A stretch of 64,000 nucleotides of DNA from Bradyrhizobium sp. 195 (GTDB taxonomy: Bacteria; Pseudomonadota; Alphaproteobacteria; Rhizobiales; Xanthobacteraceae): assembly GCF_023101665.1 (NCBI RefSeq), contig NZ_CP082161.1:2480001-2544000 (forward strand). The letters run 5' to 3'. Within the stretch, counting starts at the first letter, position 1. Each line of letters starts with the position of its first letter. Shown here piece by piece: positions 40,393-53,883 of this stretch. The notes below the pieces were generated by a model. The model was not told the origin of the DNA. It saw nothing but the letters and a program-made list of their open reading frames with translations, and ran no database searches. The translations under genes were made by a program, and so were the position numbers.

Positions 40393-41285
40393 AACGGGTC
40401 CTGGTCACGGGCGCGTCAGGATTCCTCGGCCGTGCGCTGTTGCCTGTCCTGGTCGGTCGGGGCTTCGAGGTCCATGGCATCGCGCGCTCGGCTCAAGCGG
40501 CGGTGGCCGGCGTGTCGTGGCACGCGGCTGATTTGCTCACCGAGGCCGGCCGCAGGTTCGCGCTCTCTGCGGCGCGTCCGACGCACCTGGTTCATCTCGC
40601 CTGGGAAGCCCGGCCGGGCCGCTATCGCGAGGATCCCGTCAACCGGCTCTGGGCGGAGGCCAGCATCGACCTGCTCGCGCGCGCGAGGGCCGACGGCACC
40701 CGCCGTATCCTCGGCATCGGAAGCTGCTTCGAATACGGACCGCAGAGCGGCCCGTGTGAGGAACGCACCAGCCCATGCCGTCCCACCACATTGTACGGGC
40801 AAGCCAAGCTCGCTACGGCCGAAGCCTATATCGCGGCAGGCGCTAGCTGGGGCCGCGTGTTTGTCCCGTTCGGCCCGCACGAGCCCGAGGCGCGCCTCAT
40901 CCCCTCGCTGATCCGGAGCCTGCGCGCGGGACGAGAATTCGACTGCTCGCTTGGCGGGCAGCTGCGCGATTTTGTCTATGTCGATGACCTCGCGCAGATG
41001 ATTGCCGCCGTGCTCGACAGCGAGCTTTCCGGTGTCGTCAATCTCGCCAGCGGCGAAGTGCGCAGCCTGCGCAGCGTGGTCGAGCATGTCGCAGGTCTCC
41101 TCGAAGCGCGCGATCTGGTCAGGTTCGGCGCGGTCGCTGCCACGGGCGTCGACGCCGAGCCGATCCTTGCTGCTGACGTCCGCCGCCTCCGTGAGGTGAC
41201 CGCAGGCCTACCGGTCGTGGGATTCGAGGAGGGCGCCGCACGTGGCCTTGCGTGGTGGATCGATCGTCTCTCGGGGAGGGAATGA
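40389..41285 (+). CDS. NAD(P)-dependent epimerase/dehydratase (extended SDR)
   Basis: A 298-aa extended short-chain dehydrogenase. The cofactor loop is VTGASGFLGRAL, the active-site pair is YGQAK (Y-x3-K), and GSCFEYG supplies the catalytic Ser. QLRDFVYVDDLAQMI is typical of nucleotide-sugar reductases/epimerases. The four-base overlap with rfbC indicates coupling. It probably performs the final 4-keto reduction on the sugar made by its neighbours. No rmlA or rmlB is in the window, so precursor genes must lie elsewhere. Confidence 0.85.
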   Translation: MKRVLVTGASGFLGRALLPVLVGRGFEVHGIARSAQAAVAGVSWHAADLLTEAGRRFALSAARPTHLVHLAWEARPGRYREDPVNRLWAEASIDLLARARADGTRRILGIGSCFEYGPQSGPCEERTSPCRPTTLYGQAKLATAEAYIAAGASWGRVFVPFGPHEPEARLIPSLIRSLRAGREFDCSLGGQLRDFVYVDDLAQMIAAVLDSELSGVVNLASGEVRSLRSVVEHVAGLLEARDLVRFGAVAATGVDAEPILAADVRRLREVTAGLPVVGFEEGAARGLAWWIDRLSGRE

Positions 41286-41405
41286 CCTTGCGGTCCCCTC
41301 GCAGAGCGGCAGGTCGCACCCGTGGCAATTACGGAGTTGTCTCGCTGCCCGCCTGTGCTAGCAACGTGCCGACCGAAATTTCCTTCACGCCGGCCGGGGC
41401 AAGCG

Positions 41406-41498
41406 ATGACCACGTTCAACCGCATCTTCACGACCGAGCGTCTGCTCCAGATCATCCTGATCCTGGCGGCGACCATCGCCATGAAGCTGATGGGCTGA
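41406..41498 (+). CDS. Possible 30-aa membrane peptide
   Basis: Reads MTTFNRIFTTERLLQIILIL then AATIAMKLMG, a single hydrophobic helix after a polar start. The upstream sequence GGGGCAAGCG is only a weak ribosome-binding site. It sits tail to tail with cbbR (12 bases between ends). Confidence 0.4.
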   Translation: MTTFNRIFTTERLLQIILILAATIAMKLMG

Positions 41499-41509
41499 AC
41501 GCGGGCGGA

Positions 41510-42487
41510 TCATCGTCCGCCGAGCTCGGGCACGTCGGGCAGATAGTTCGACCCCTCCGAGCCGAGAAAATCGAACATCGCCTGCGCCGGCGGCAGCAGC
41601 ACCTTGTCGCTGCGGCGGATCACGTACCATTGCCGCACGATCGGCAGGCCGGCGACGTCGAGCACGATGAGCCGGCCTTCGGTGAGCTCATGCGCCACCG
41701 TGTGGGCCGAGATGAAGGCGATGCCGAGCCCGGCGATGACGGCCTGCTTGATGGTCTCGTTGCTGCTCATCTCCATGCCGATGATCGGCTCGAGATCGGA
41801 TCTCTGGAACATGCCCTCCATCAGCGTCCGCGTGCCCGAGCCGGGCTCGCGGGTGAGGAAGGTCTCGTGCACGAGATCGGTCAGGTTGAGGCCGGAATCC
41901 TTCTCCAGCCAGTGCCCCTTGCGGGCGACGATGATGTGCGGATTGCGCCCGAGCTGGCGGACGTCGACGGTGACGTCGGCCGGTGGCCGACCCATCACCG
42001 CGAAATCGAGGTCGTAGCCGTGCATGGCCTCGCGGATCTCCTCGCGATTGCCGATGGTCAGCTTGATCTCGATCTTGGGGTACCGCTTGGAAAACGCCGC
42101 GATCGCGTGCGGCACGAAATATTTGGCGGTCGAGACCGCGCCGAGATGCACCGCGCCGCCGGTCCGCCCCGCGAGCAGGTCGAGCGCGCCCTGGCAGTCC
42201 ATGATGGCGGCCTCGACCCGCTCGGCCAGCGTCAGGACCTCCTTGCCCGCCTCCGTCAGCAGCATGCCGTCGCCGGTCCGCTGCACCAGCGGCAGGCCCG
42301 CGAGATCCTGCAACTGGCGGAGCTGCTGGGTCACGGCCGGCTGGGTCAGCCCGAGATGGCCGGACGCCGCCGTCACGCTGCCCTTGGCCGAGAGCGCCGC
42401 AAGCGAGCGCAGCTGCCGGATGGTCAGATGCCGGAGCTGGGTCGCCGCATGGCCGGGGCCATTATAAGAAAATTCTTTGACGCTCAT
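41510..42487 (-). CDS. cbbR: LysR-type regulator of the Calvin-cycle operon
   Basis: A 325-aa LysR-family activator. The winged-helix domain (LRSLAALSAKGSVTAASGHL, LTQPAVTQQLRQLQ) is followed by the effector domain (GAVHLGAVSTAKYFVPHAIA). The divergent position 119 bases from cbbF and the sequence type identify CbbR, which activates cbb genes in response to metabolites such as RuBP or NADPH. Start at 42487 leaves both operator candidates in the shared intergenic region. Confidence 0.95.
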   Translation of the reverse strand: MSVKEFSYNGPGHAATQLRHLTIRQLRSLAALSAKGSVTAASGHLGLTQPAVTQQLRQLQDLAGLPLVQRTGDGMLLTEAGKEVLTLAERVEAAIMDCQGALDLLAGRTGGAVHLGAVSTAKYFVPHAIAAFSKRYPKIEIKLTIGNREEIREAMHGYDLDFAVMGRPPADVTVDVRQLGRNPHIIVARKGHWLEKDSGLNLTDLVHETFLTREPGSGTRTLMEGMFQRSDLEPIIGMEMSSNETIKQAVIAGLGIAFISAHTVAHELTEGRLIVLDVAGLPIVRQWYVIRRSDKVLLPPAQAMFDFLGSEGSNYLPDVPELGGR

Positions 42488-42520
42488 TATGAATAGAAAT
42501 TTTCCTTATTAAGCTGCCCC
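42470..42520. promoter_or_regulatory. cbbR-cbbF intergenic control region
   Basis: This A/T-rich stretch contrasts with its GC-rich surroundings. It contains repeated GAAAATT/AATTTTC blocks and TTATGAATAGAA, a LysR-like T-N11-A arrangement, plus TTATTAA. It is the most likely site of CbbR binding and divergent promoters. The exact operator cannot be set by eye. Confidence 0.45.
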
Positions 42521-42606
42521 TGTCAATCTCCTGATGCCGAGACTGACCGTACCGACCTCCAGAGGGGAGGGAATGGCTGCGGCGCCGGCAAAGGGGATGG
42601 ACGCAG

Positions 42607-43644
42607 ATGACCGGGCAACTCAGGCTGGACGACCACCTTCAACGGTATTCAGAGACCGTTCCTCACGCACTGGCAGTGGCCGCCGCGGTCGATGCCATCG
42701 CGACGGCAGCCATCGAGATCGCCGACCTCATCGCCACCGGAGATCTCGCCGACGCCTCCGGCCTGACGACCGGCCGAAACAGCGACGGCGACGTCCAGCG
42801 CGACCTCGACGTCCAGGCCGATGCGATCCTGCGCCGCTGCCTCAGCAAGGTGCCGGTCGCAGCGCTCGCCTCGGAAGAGATGCGCGAGGCCCAGATCGGC
42901 GATCGCGAGGCCAAGATCTGTATCGCGATCGATCCGCTCGACGGCTCCTCCAACATCGACATCAACATGACCGTCGGCACGATCTTCTCGATCCTGCCCG
43001 CCCCGGACGACCTCGCGCTCGCCTTCCATCAGCGCGGCTCGGCGCAGCTTGCGGCGGGCTTCGTCACCTACGGTCCGCAGACGTCCCTGGTGCTGACGCT
43101 CGGCGAGGGCGTCGACATCTTCACGCTCGACCGCAAGGCGGGCTGCTTCCGCCTCGCGCGCGCCGGCGCGCAGATCGCCGAGGCCTGCGAAGAGTTCGCG
43201 ATCAACGCGTCGAACCGCCGGCACTGGGAACAGCCGGTGCGCGCCTTCGTCGACGAATGCCTCGCCGGCGTCGAGGGGCCCGCCAACCACAATTTCAACA
43301 TGCGCTGGATCGGCTCCCTGGTCGCCGAGGCCTATCGCATCCTCACCCGCGGCGGCGTCTTCCTCTATCCCTCGGACGCGCGTCCCGGCTACGGCGACGG
43401 CCGCCTGCGGCTGACCTACGAGGCGCATCCGATGGCCATGATCATCGAGCAGGCCGGCGGCTCCGCTACCACGGGGCGCGAGCGCATCCTCGACCTTTCG
43501 GCGCAGAGCCTGCATCAGCGCGTGCCGCTGATCATGGGCTCGAGCAACGAGGTGCGCCGCGTCGAGGAGCTGCATTGCGATCCGCTGCTGGTCGCCAGCG
43601 TCTCCGCGCCGCTGTTTGCGCGGCGTGGCTTCTTCCGGCTGTGA
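42607..43644 (+). CDS. cbbF: Fructose-1,6-bisphosphatase, class I
   Basis: A 345-aa enzyme, first gene of the cbb operon, converting fructose-1,6- and in many bacteria sedoheptulose-1,7-bisphosphate to the monophosphates. Metal and substrate motifs are [36 protein letters not shown] and [17 protein letters not shown] lies shortly before ATG 42607. Transcription is expected from the cbbR-cbbF intergenic promoter under CbbR. Confidence 0.95.
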   Translation: MTGQLRLDDHLQRYSETVPHALAVAAAVDAIATAAIEIADLIATGDLADASGLTTGRNSDGDVQRDLDVQADAILRRCLSKVPVAALASEEMREAQIGDREAKICIAIDPLDGSSNIDINMTVGTIFSILPAPDDLALAFHQRGSAQLAAGFVTYGPQTSLVLTLGEGVDIFTLDRKAGCFRLARAGAQIAEACEEFAINASNRRHWEQPVRAFVDECLAGVEGPANHNFNMRWIGSLVAEAYRILTRGGVFLYPSDARPGYGDGRLRLTYEAHPMAMIIEQAGGSATTGRERILDLSAQSLHQRVPLIMGSSNEVRRVEELHCDPLLVASVSAPLFARRGFFRL

Positions 43645-43656
43645 GCGAGGCGTCCC

Positions 43657-44532
43657 ATGTCCAGGAAGCACCCCATCATCTCCATCACCGGCTCCTCCGG
43701 CGCCGGCACCACCTCGGTCAAGAAGACGTTCGAGCAGATATTTTTCCGCGAGAAAGTCAACGCCGCCTACATTGAGGGTGATGCCTTCCATCGCTACGAC
43801 CGCGCAGAGATGCGTGCGCAGATGGCGAAGGAGGCCGATCGCGGCAACAAGCATTTCAGCCATTTCAGCCCCGAGACCAATCTGTTCGAGGAGCTGGAGC
43901 GCGCCTTCCGCGACTATGGCGAGACCGGCACGGCGACGACGCGGCATTACGTGCACGACGCCGAAGAGTCGGCGCTGCATGGTGCGGCGCCCGGCACCTT
44001 CACCGACTGGAAGCAGTTGCCGGAGAATTCGGACCTGTTGTTCTACGAGGGCCTGCACGGCGCCGTCGTCACCGACAAGGTCAATGTCGCGCGCTATGCC
44101 GACCTGAAGATCGGCGTCGTTCCGGTCATCAATCTCGAATGGATCCAGAAGCTGCACCGCGATCGCAGCGCGCGCGGCTATTCGACCGAGGCGGTCACCG
44201 ACACCATCCTGCGGCGGATGCCGGATTACATCCACTACATCTGCCCGCAATTCACCGAGACCGACATCAACTTCCAGCGCGTGCCGACGGTGGACACCTC
44301 CAATCCGTTCATCGCCCGCTGGATCCCGACGCCGGACGAATCGATGGTGGTGATCCGCTTCAAGAATCCGCGCGGCATCGACTTCCCCTATCTGCTCTCG
44401 ATGCTGCCGCAAAGCTGGATGTCGCGCGCGAACTCGATCGTCTGCCCCGGCGCGAAACTCGATCTCGCGATGCAGCTGATCCTGACGCCGCTGATCATGC
44501 AGCTCATCGAGCGCAAGCGGAGCATGAAGTGA
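43657..44532 (+). CDS. cbbP: Phosphoribulokinase
   Basis: A 291-aa proteobacterial-type PRK that makes RuBP from ribulose-5-phosphate and ATP. The P-loop [10 protein letters not shown], the base region [18 protein letters not shown] and [15 protein letters not shown] match octameric class I enzymes. It follows cbbF by 12 bases. Bacterial PRKs of this type are activated by NADH and inhibited by AMP. Confidence 0.95.
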   Translation: MSRKHPIISITGSSGAGTTSVKKTFEQIFFREKVNAAYIEGDAFHRYDRAEMRAQMAKEADRGNKHFSHFSPETNLFEELERAFRDYGETGTATTRHYVHDAEESALHGAAPGTFTDWKQLPENSDLLFYEGLHGAVVTDKVNVARYADLKIGVVPVINLEWIQKLHRDRSARGYSTEAVTDTILRRMPDYIHYICPQFTETDINFQRVPTVDTSNPFIARWIPTPDESMVVIRFKNPRGIDFPYLLSMLPQSWMSRANSIVCPGAKLDLAMQLILTPLIMQLIERKRSMK

Positions 44533-44560
44533 TCCGCAAGACCAACGATTGGAGGATCTG

Positions 44561-46579
44561 ATGAACATCTCGGTACATGCCGAAGCCGACCTCTATGAGG
44601 TCGCGCATAGCGATCTCGCCAACGCCGTCCGCTTCCTCGCGGTCGATGCCATCGAGACGTCGCAGTCGGGCCACCCGGGGCTGCCCATGGGCATGGCCGA
44701 TGTCGCGACCGTGCTGTTCTCGCGCTTCCTAAAATTCGACTCGGCGCATCCGAACTGGCCGGACCGCGATCGCTTCGTGCTGTCGGCGGGCCATGGCTCG
44801 ATGCTGCTCTATGCGTTGCTGCATCTGACCGGCGGCGACGTCAGCCTCGACGACATCAAGGCCTTCCGGCAATGGGGCTCGAAGACGCCGGGGCATCCGG
44901 AATACGGCCACACACCGGGCGTCGAAACCACAACCGGTCCGCTCGGGCAGGGGATTGCCACGGCCGTCGGCATGGCGCTTGCGGAGCGGATGGCCAATGC
45001 GCGACATGGCGAGGGCCTCGTCGACCACTTCACCTATGTGATCGCCGGCGACGGCTGCCTGATGGAGGGTCTGAGCCAGGAAGCGATTTCGCTCGCGGGC
45101 CATCTGCAGCTCGGCCGTCTGATCGTGCTGTTCGACGACAATGGCATCTCCATCGACGGGCCGACCTCGCTGGCGACGTCCGACGACCAACTCGCGCGTT
45201 TCGCTGCCTCCGGCTGGTCTGTGCGCAGCATCGACGGACACGATCCCGAAGCGATTGCGCAGGCGATCGCAGAAGAACGGAAGACCGCAAAACCGTCGCT
45301 GATCGCCTGCCGCACCATCATCGGCTACGGCGCGCCTGATAGACAGGGCACCGAGAAAGCGCATGGCGCGCCGCTCGGCACCGAGCAGACTGCGGCGGCG
45401 CGCCGTACGCTCGGTTGGGATTATCAGCCCTTCGTGGTGCCGATGCCGATCCTGAAGGCATGGCGAATGATCGGACAGCGCGGGCAGGTGGATCGGCTCG
45501 CCTGGCTCGATCGCTACGAAGGCGCGACGCCCGAGCAGCGCGACATGTTCGTCGAAGGCAAGGCGGTTACCCTGCCGGGGGCCTATGCGCTGGCCGCGGC
45601 GAAGTTGCGCGAACGCTTCGCATCCGAGCGTCCGAAGCTCGCGACAAGACAGGCTTCGCAGCAGGTGCTCGACGGCATCGCCGGGACGATTGCGGGCCTT
45701 GTCGGCGGTTCGGCGGATCTGACGCATTCTAATCTGACGCATGCCAAGGCGCAGGCCCCCGTCAAGCCCGGCGCGTTCGCGGGCGACTACATCCATTACG
45801 GCATTCGCGAGCACGGCATGGCCGCCGCGATGAACGGCCTCGCGTTGCATGGTCACTTCATTCCCTATGGCGGCACTTTCCTGGCATTCTCCGATTACAG
45901 CCGGCCGGCGATCCGTCTTGCGGCTCTGATGCGGCTGCGCGTCATCCATGTGATGACGCACGACTCCATCGGCCTCGGCGAGGACGGCCCGACGCACCAG
46001 CCGGTCGAGCATCTCGCGTCGCTGCGCGTCATTCCGAACCTTCTGGTGTTCCGTCCCGCCGACGCGGTGGAGACGCTGGAAGCCTGGGACTGCGCGCTCA
46101 ATTCCGAAGATCGTCCGTCCGTGCTGTGCCTGTCGCGTCAGGCGCTGCCGACCTTCCGCAGCGATGCGCGCGGCAGAAACCGTGTTGCACATGGCGCCTA
46201 TCTCGTCGTCTCGCCGGACGGCGGCCGTGATGTGACGCTCATCGCAACCGGCTCGGAAGTCTCGATTGCCCTGGAAGCCGCGCGCCTGCTCGCAACCGAG
46301 CACATCCGTACGGCCGTGGTGTCGGCGCCCTGCTTCGCCCTGTTCGAGGAGCAGCCGGACGACTACCGCACCACCGTGCTCGGCACCGCGCCGCGCGTCG
46401 GTGTCGAGGCGGCTGTGCAGGGTGATTGGTCGCGCTGGATCGGCACTGAGGGCGAGTTCGTCGGCATGCGCGGCTTCGGCGCCTCGGCGCCGGCGCCCGT
46501 GCTCTACCGCGAATTCGGCATCACGCCGCAGAGCATTGCGGAAGCCGCCCGCCGGGCAATCGCACGCAAGAGACAATAA
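44561..46579 (+). CDS. cbbT: Transketolase
   Basis: A 672-aa thiamine-diphosphate enzyme that regenerates pentose phosphates in the Calvin cycle. The ThDP motif is GDGCLMEG...NGISIDG, with [12 protein letters not shown] at the start and [20 protein letters not shown] plus [15 protein letters not shown] in the pyrimidine domain. Strong GGAGGA precedes ATG 44561; an in-frame upstream ATG at 44549 overlaps this site and is unlikely. It is part of the cbb operon. Confidence 0.95.
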   Translation: MNISVHAEADLYEVAHSDLANAVRFLAVDAIETSQSGHPGLPMGMADVATVLFSRFLKFDSAHPNWPDRDRFVLSAGHGSMLLYALLHLTGGDVSLDDIKAFRQWGSKTPGHPEYGHTPGVETTTGPLGQGIATAVGMALAERMANARHGEGLVDHFTYVIAGDGCLMEGLSQEAISLAGHLQLGRLIVLFDDNGISIDGPTSLATSDDQLARFAASGWSVRSIDGHDPEAIAQAIAEERKTAKPSLIACRTIIGYGAPDRQGTEKAHGAPLGTEQTAAARRTLGWDYQPFVVPMPILKAWRMIGQRGQVDRLAWLDRYEGATPEQRDMFVEGKAVTLPGAYALAAAKLRERFASERPKLATRQASQQVLDGIAGTIAGLVGGSADLTHSNLTHAKAQAPVKPGAFAGDYIHYGIREHGMAAAMNGLALHGHFIPYGGTFLAFSDYSRPAIRLAALMRLRVIHVMTHDSIGLGEDGPTHQPVEHLASLRVIPNLLVFRPADAVETLEAWDCALNSEDRPSVLCLSRQALPTFRSDARGRNRVAHGAYLVVSPDGGRDVTLIATGSEVSIALEAARLLATEHIRTAVVSAPCFALFEEQPDDYRTTVLGTAPRVGVEAAVQGDWSRWIGTEGEFVGMRGFGASAPAPVLYREFGITPQSIAEAARRAIARKRQ

Positions 46580-46591
46580 GGAGGACTTCTC

Positions 46592-49173
<2,582 letters not shown>

Positions 49174-49184
49174 GGAGACGCAGC

Positions 49185-49592
49185 ATGAAACTCACTCAGG
49201 GTTGCTTTTCGTTCCTGCCGGATCTCACCGACGACCAGATCGCCAAGCAGGTGCAATATTGCCTTGGAAACGGCTGGGCGGTGAACATCGAGTTCACCGA
49301 CGATCCCCATCCCCGCAATACCTATTGGGAGATGTGGGGCCTGCCGATGTTCGACCTTCAGGACGCCGCCGGCGTGATGATGGAGCTCGCGGAGTGCCGC
49401 AGGGTGTATGGCGACCGCTACATCCGCATCAGTGGCTTCGACTCCAGCCATGGCTGGGAGTCGGTGCGGATCTCCTTCCTCGTCAACCGGCCGCCGCAAG
49501 AAGCGGAATTCGAGCTGGTGCGGCAGGAAGTCGGCGGCCGCGCGATCCGGTACACCACCGTGCGAAGGCCGGCCACGCACGCGTCAACTTAA
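49185..49592 (+). CDS. cbbS: RuBisCO small subunit
   Basis: A 135-aa small subunit that completes the L8S8 holoenzyme. [39 protein letters not shown] and [16 protein letters not shown] are characteristic. The extended C-terminal tail (beyond about residue 110) is a red-type feature that forms a beta-barrel in the central channel. It starts 11 bases after the cbbL stop with GAGGAG. Confidence 0.95.
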   Translation: MKLTQGCFSFLPDLTDDQIAKQVQYCLGNGWAVNIEFTDDPHPRNTYWEMWGLPMFDLQDAAGVMMELAECRRVYGDRYIRISGFDSSHGWESVRISFLVNRPPQEAEFELVRQEVGGRAIRYTTVRRPATHAST

Positions 49593-49692
49593 AGCCATCC
49601 GCTTCCGCGCGGAGCTCTCCCTGCTCCGTTTTCCTTGGCGGACCACTGCTTCGCCGCTCCCGGCGGCGAAGCTCTTTTCTTCGAGGGTAGCT

Positions 49693-50625
49693 ATGCTGGA
49701 CGTTCCCCACGCAACCACGACTGAGCTCAGCGAGACCAGTTTCGATCTCCGCAAGGAAGCCGAAGCTGCCGGGATCACCGACACGCTGCAGCAGCTCGAG
49801 CAGGAGCTGATCGGCCTGAAGCCGGTCAAGAACCGCGTGCGCCAGATCGCCTCGCTGCTGCTGATCGAACGCATCCGGCAGCGCGCGGGCCTGGCCTCCG
49901 CGCCGCCGACGCTGCACATGTCGTTCACCGGCAATCCCGGCACCGGCAAGACCACGGTGGCGCTGCGCATGGCCAAGATCCTGCACGGTCTCGGCTTCGT
50001 GCGGCGCGGGCAGGTGATCTCGGTCACGCGCGACGATCTCGTCGGTCAATACATCGGCCACACCGCGCCGAAGACGAAGGAGATCTTGAAGAAGGCGATG
50101 GGCGGCGTGTTGTTCATCGATGAGGCCTATTACCTCCATCGCCCCGACAACGAGCGCGACTACGGCCAGGAAGCGATCGAGATCCTGCTCCAGGTGATGG
50201 AGAACCAGCGCGAAGACCTCGTCGTGATCCTCGCCGGCTATGGCGAACGGATGACGAGCTTCTTCGCCTCCAACCCCGGCTTCCGTTCACGCATCGCCCA
50301 TCATATCGAATTTCCGGACTATGCCGAAGCCGAGCTGCTCGTCATCGCCGAGCTGATGCTGAAGGAGCGCGGCTATCGCTTCTCGGCCACGGCGCGCGAG
50401 GCGTTCGAGAAATACATCGCACTGCGCCGGACGCAGCCGTTCTTCTCCAATGCGCGCTCGATCCGCAACGCCGTCGACCGCATCCGGCTGCGGCAGGCCG
50501 ATCGCCTGGTGTCCGATCTCGACCGCATGCTCGATGTCGCCGACCTCGAAACCATCGATCCCATGGACGTCCTGGCGAGCCGCGTCTTCAGCGGCGGCGC
50601 CGATGCGGGGAGTGCAAAGCCATGA
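49693..50625 (+). CDS. cbbX: CbbX, red-type RuBisCO activase (AAA+)
   Basis: A 310-aa AAA+ protein that frees inhibited red-type RuBisCO by pulling on the large-subunit tail. Walker A is GNPGTGKT, Walker B is [10 protein letters not shown], and the sensor and arginine-finger region is [15 protein letters not shown]. Start ATG 49693 follows a 100-base gap after cbbS. Its stop overlaps the next gene (ATGA). Confidence 0.95.
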   Translation: MLDVPHATTTELSETSFDLRKEAEAAGITDTLQQLEQELIGLKPVKNRVRQIASLLLIERIRQRAGLASAPPTLHMSFTGNPGTGKTTVALRMAKILHGLGFVRRGQVISVTRDDLVGQYIGHTAPKTKEILKKAMGGVLFIDEAYYLHRPDNERDYGQEAIEILLQVMENQREDLVVILAGYGERMTSFFASNPGFRSRIAHHIEFPDYAEAELLVIAELMLKERGYRFSATAREAFEKYIALRRTQPFFSNARSIRNAVDRIRLRQADRLVSDLDRMLDVADLETIDPMDVLASRVFSGGADAGSAKP

Positions 50626-51359
50626 CCAGAGAGATCATCATCGCTCCCTCGATTCTGGCCGCGGATTTCGCGCGCCTCGGCGAGGAGATCGCGGCAATCG
50701 ACACGGCCGGCGCCGACTGGATCCATTGCGACATCATGGACGGGCATTTCGTCCCCAACATCAGTTATGGCGCCGACGTCATCAAGGCGATCCGTCCGCT
50801 GACGAAGAAGGTGTTCGACGTTCATCTGATGATCGCGCCTGTCGATCCCTATCTCGAAGCGTTCGCGAAGGCAGGCGCCGACGTCATCACGGTGCATGCC
50901 GAAGCCGGCCCGCATCTCGACCGCTCACTCCAGGCGATCCGTGCGCTCGGCAAGAAGGCCGGCGTCAGCCTGTGTCCGGCCACTCCCGAGAGCGCGATCG
51001 CCTATGTGCTCGATCGCGTCGATCTCGTGCTGGTGATGACAGTCAATCCAGGATTTGGCGGCCAGTCCTTCCTCGAATCCCAGCTTGAGAAAATCGAACG
51101 GATCAAAACCATGATCGGCGACCGGCCGATCCGGCTCGAGGTCGACGGCGGCATCACGCGTGATAATGCCGCTGCGGTGGCGGCCGCGGGCGCCGATACG
51201 CTTGTGGCGGGTTCCGCGGTGTTTCGCGGCAAGAGCGCCGCCGAATATGCGGCCAATATCGCAGCCATTCGCGTCGCCGCCGAGGCCGGCCGGGTTCCGA
51301 AGCTGCAGGACAATGCCGCGCATCCGATGCGCCTCGGTGAAGGCGCGCGCATCCGCTAG
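50622..51359 (+). CDS. cbbE: Ribulose-phosphate 3-epimerase
   Basis: A 245-aa TIM-barrel epimerase linking xylulose-5- and ribulose-5-phosphate, last gene of the cbbFPTALSXE operon. Motifs are [70 protein letters not shown] and [20 protein letters not shown]. It overlaps cbbX by four bases. The C-terminal 20 residues extend past the usual end of the family. Confidence 0.95.
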   Translation: MTREIIIAPSILAADFARLGEEIAAIDTAGADWIHCDIMDGHFVPNISYGADVIKAIRPLTKKVFDVHLMIAPVDPYLEAFAKAGADVITVHAEAGPHLDRSLQAIRALGKKAGVSLCPATPESAIAYVLDRVDLVLVMTVNPGFGGQSFLESQLEKIERIKTMIGDRPIRLEVDGGITRDNAAAVAAAGADTLVAGSAVFRGKSAAEYAANIAAIRVAAEAGRVPKLQDNAAHPMRLGEGARIR

Positions 51360-51612
51360 ACCAAGGGACACGAAGGCGGCGCCTTTCCGGTTGTGCCAGC
51401 ACGTGTCACTTGTCTCCGGGGTTCCACGGAGAATATCGCGCAGGAGTGCTCGCCTCTTCAGGCCGGGGTAACCAATGCGCCGGAGACGAAGGCTCGATTA
51501 ACTCCCGGGCAACGCTATGCGCCGCAATCTTCGATTGAGAAACGCTAGAGAGCGCGGGGATGCGGATCGAGATCTGCGGGCATGAGGCCTGCATGCGGCG
51601 TGGAGCGATGGC

Positions 51613-53468
51613 ATGAGTATGCATCGCTTGTTCGCCGAGCAGCTTCGTTGCGCCACCGACGCGGCCGGACAGGTCGACCTCGCCAAGCTGGGCGAGCTCG
51701 TCAGCGCAGCGTATGAGGCGAGTGATCGCGAGCGCCGGCGGATGATCGACGCACGTGCGCAGACTCACGACGAGGTCGAGGAAGACCTGCTGCGGACCCG
51801 TGAGTTCCTGGACACCATCGTCGAGAACATCCCGATCGCCGTGTTCGCGAAGTGCGCGAAGGATTCCCGTTACATCCTGCTCAACCGCGCCGGCGAGAAC
51901 TATTATGGCCTGCAGCGCGAGCAGATGCTGGGCAGGACTCCCGACGAGATATTCCCCGCAGATGTTGCCCGCATGGTCAACGAGCAAGACCGCAGGGTCG
52001 TTGCCAGCGGGATGCCGATGTTCCTCGAGGAGCATCTGCTCGAAATCGGCGTCAAGGGGCACGACCGGGTCGTCAACTCGCGAAAGATGCTGATCACCGA
52101 CGATGCCGGCGATCCGCAATATCTGGTCGGCGTGATCGAGGACGTCACCGAGCGCGTCAACACCCAGGAACGCATCAGTCACCTCGCGCATCATGACGTG
52201 CTGACCGACTTGCCGAACCGTAGCGCCTTCAACGCCGCGCTCGGCGAGCGGTTGGATCGGGCGCAGGAGGCGGCGACCAGTTTTGCCGTGCTCAGCCTCG
52301 ATCTCGACCGCTTCAAGGAGGTCAACGACGTATTCGGCCATCCCGTCGGCGACATGCTGATGCGGACGGCGGCGGACCGGCTTGCCGCGGAAGCCGACGG
52401 CGCCTTCGTCGCTCGTATCGGCGGCGACGAGTTCATGATCCTGATGCCCGACGACATCAGGCGTGAGGAGGTTCTGGCGCTCGCCGAGCGCCTGGTCGAG
52501 ACGATCGGCAAGGAGCTCGAGGTCGACGACTATCTTCCCCATGTCGGCCTCAGCATCGGCATCGCGTTTTATCCGGACGACGGCGTGAATGCCGCCACGC
52601 TGCTCGCCAACGCCGATGCAGCACTCTATCGTGCCAAACGCGAGGGCAGGGGGCGGGTCAGCTTGTTCGAGTCCGAGATGGACCGGGAGCTGCGCGATCG
52701 CAGGCTGTTGCAGCACGATCTGCGACAGGCACTGGAGCAGAACCAGTTCCTGGTCTATTTCCAGCCGCAGGCGCGGGTGGATGGCGAGGTGATCGGCTTC
52801 GAGGCCCTGCTGCGCTGGAACCACCCGACGCGGGGCTTCGTGTCGCCGGATCAGTTCATTCCGCTTGCCGAGGAGAACGGGCTGATCGTCCAGATCGGCG
52901 AATGGGTCTTGCGGGAAGCGTGCCGCGAGGCGGCATCCTGGCCGCGGCCGCTGCAGGTCGCCGTCAATCTGTCGCCGGTCCAGTTCCAGGCCGGCGATCT
53001 CGAACGTTCGATCCACCAGATCCTGCTGGAGACGGGGCTTGCCCCGACGCGGCTCGAGGTCGAGATCACCGAGGGGTGCTGATCGGCGATTTCACCCGCG
53101 CGCTCGATCTGCTGCGGCGGCTGAAGGCGCGCGGCGTCCGCATCGCAATGGACGATTTCGGCACCGGGTATTCCTCGCTGTCCTATCTGCAGTCGTTTCC
53201 GTTCGACAAGATCAAGATCGATCGCGGTTTCATCTCCAATCTCGAGGCGACGCCGCAATCGGCCGCGATTGTCCGCGCGGTCCTGAGCCTCGCGCACGCC
53301 CTGAATATCCCGGTCATCGCCGAAGGGGTGGAGACGGAAGCGCAGCGTGCCTTCCTGGTGCGCGAGGCCTGCGAGGAGATGCAGGGCTATCTGGTCGGCC
53401 GGCCCGACCCGATCGATCGCTATCTCGACCTGGTCGGCGTGACCGTAGAGCGCCGGCTCTACGCCTAG
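51613..53468 (+). pseudogene. PAS-GGDEF-EAL cyclic-di-GMP protein, frame broken in the EAL domain
   Basis: Residues to about 490 read a PAS domain (FLDTIVENIPIAVFAKCAKD), an intact GGDEF site (ARIGGDEFMI) and the first half of an EAL domain (GFEALLRWNHPTRG). The frame then ends at 53082 with EITEGC. The next frame continues without a gap: EITEGVLIGDFTRALDLLRR, MDDFGTGYSSLSYL, DKIKIDRGF, AEGVET, to 53468. The shift is one missing G in a G-run (53075-53079: GGGG where GGGGG would restore the frame). It is either a real loss of phosphodiesterase function or a sequencing error. Confidence 0.85.
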
Positions 53469-53655
53469 CCCCTGGATCCGGTGGCGGGATTCCGCGCGTC
53501 AGTCGACACCCGTTTGGAACCTTGGCTCGGACATATATTTCCTGACAGCGGAGCCGAGAGCAGGCGCGCGACGGGCGCAGCAAATCTTTTGCATAACCGC
53601 CATCGGCCTGACGCAAATAGGGGCAATAAATCTTGTGAGTGCGAGGGAGGGTCTC

Positions 53656-53868
53656 ATGGAGAACGTACGTCGCTACCGGGCGCTGGCGTCCCTCTGTCGT
53701 CAGCAGGCGGCCTACCGGCCGCTTCAGAACTGGGAACTCCTCGGCCAAGCCGAACATTTCGAATATCTCGCCGAGGTCGAACTCAAGGCGCATTTCGACG
53801 CGTGCAACGTGCCACACGACGAGGGCGCCGCAGCGCCCGCGACATGGGAGACCCCGGTCGCGGCGTGA
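53656..53868 (+). CDS. 70-aa hypothetical protein, paralogue of the 38250 gene
   Basis: Reads MENVRRYRALASLCRQQAAY then NWELLGQAEHFEYLAEVELK. It matches the 69-aa protein at 38250 across the whole helical region. GAGGGAGGG precedes ATG 53656; an in-frame GTG exists at 53635. It stands alone between the c-di-GMP gene and the convergent universal stress gene. Function unknown. Confidence 0.7.
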   Translation: MENVRRYRALASLCRQQAAYRPLQNWELLGQAEHFEYLAEVELKAHFDACNVPHDEGAAAPATWETPVAA

Positions 53869-53883
53869 CGGGGCCGGCCCGGC

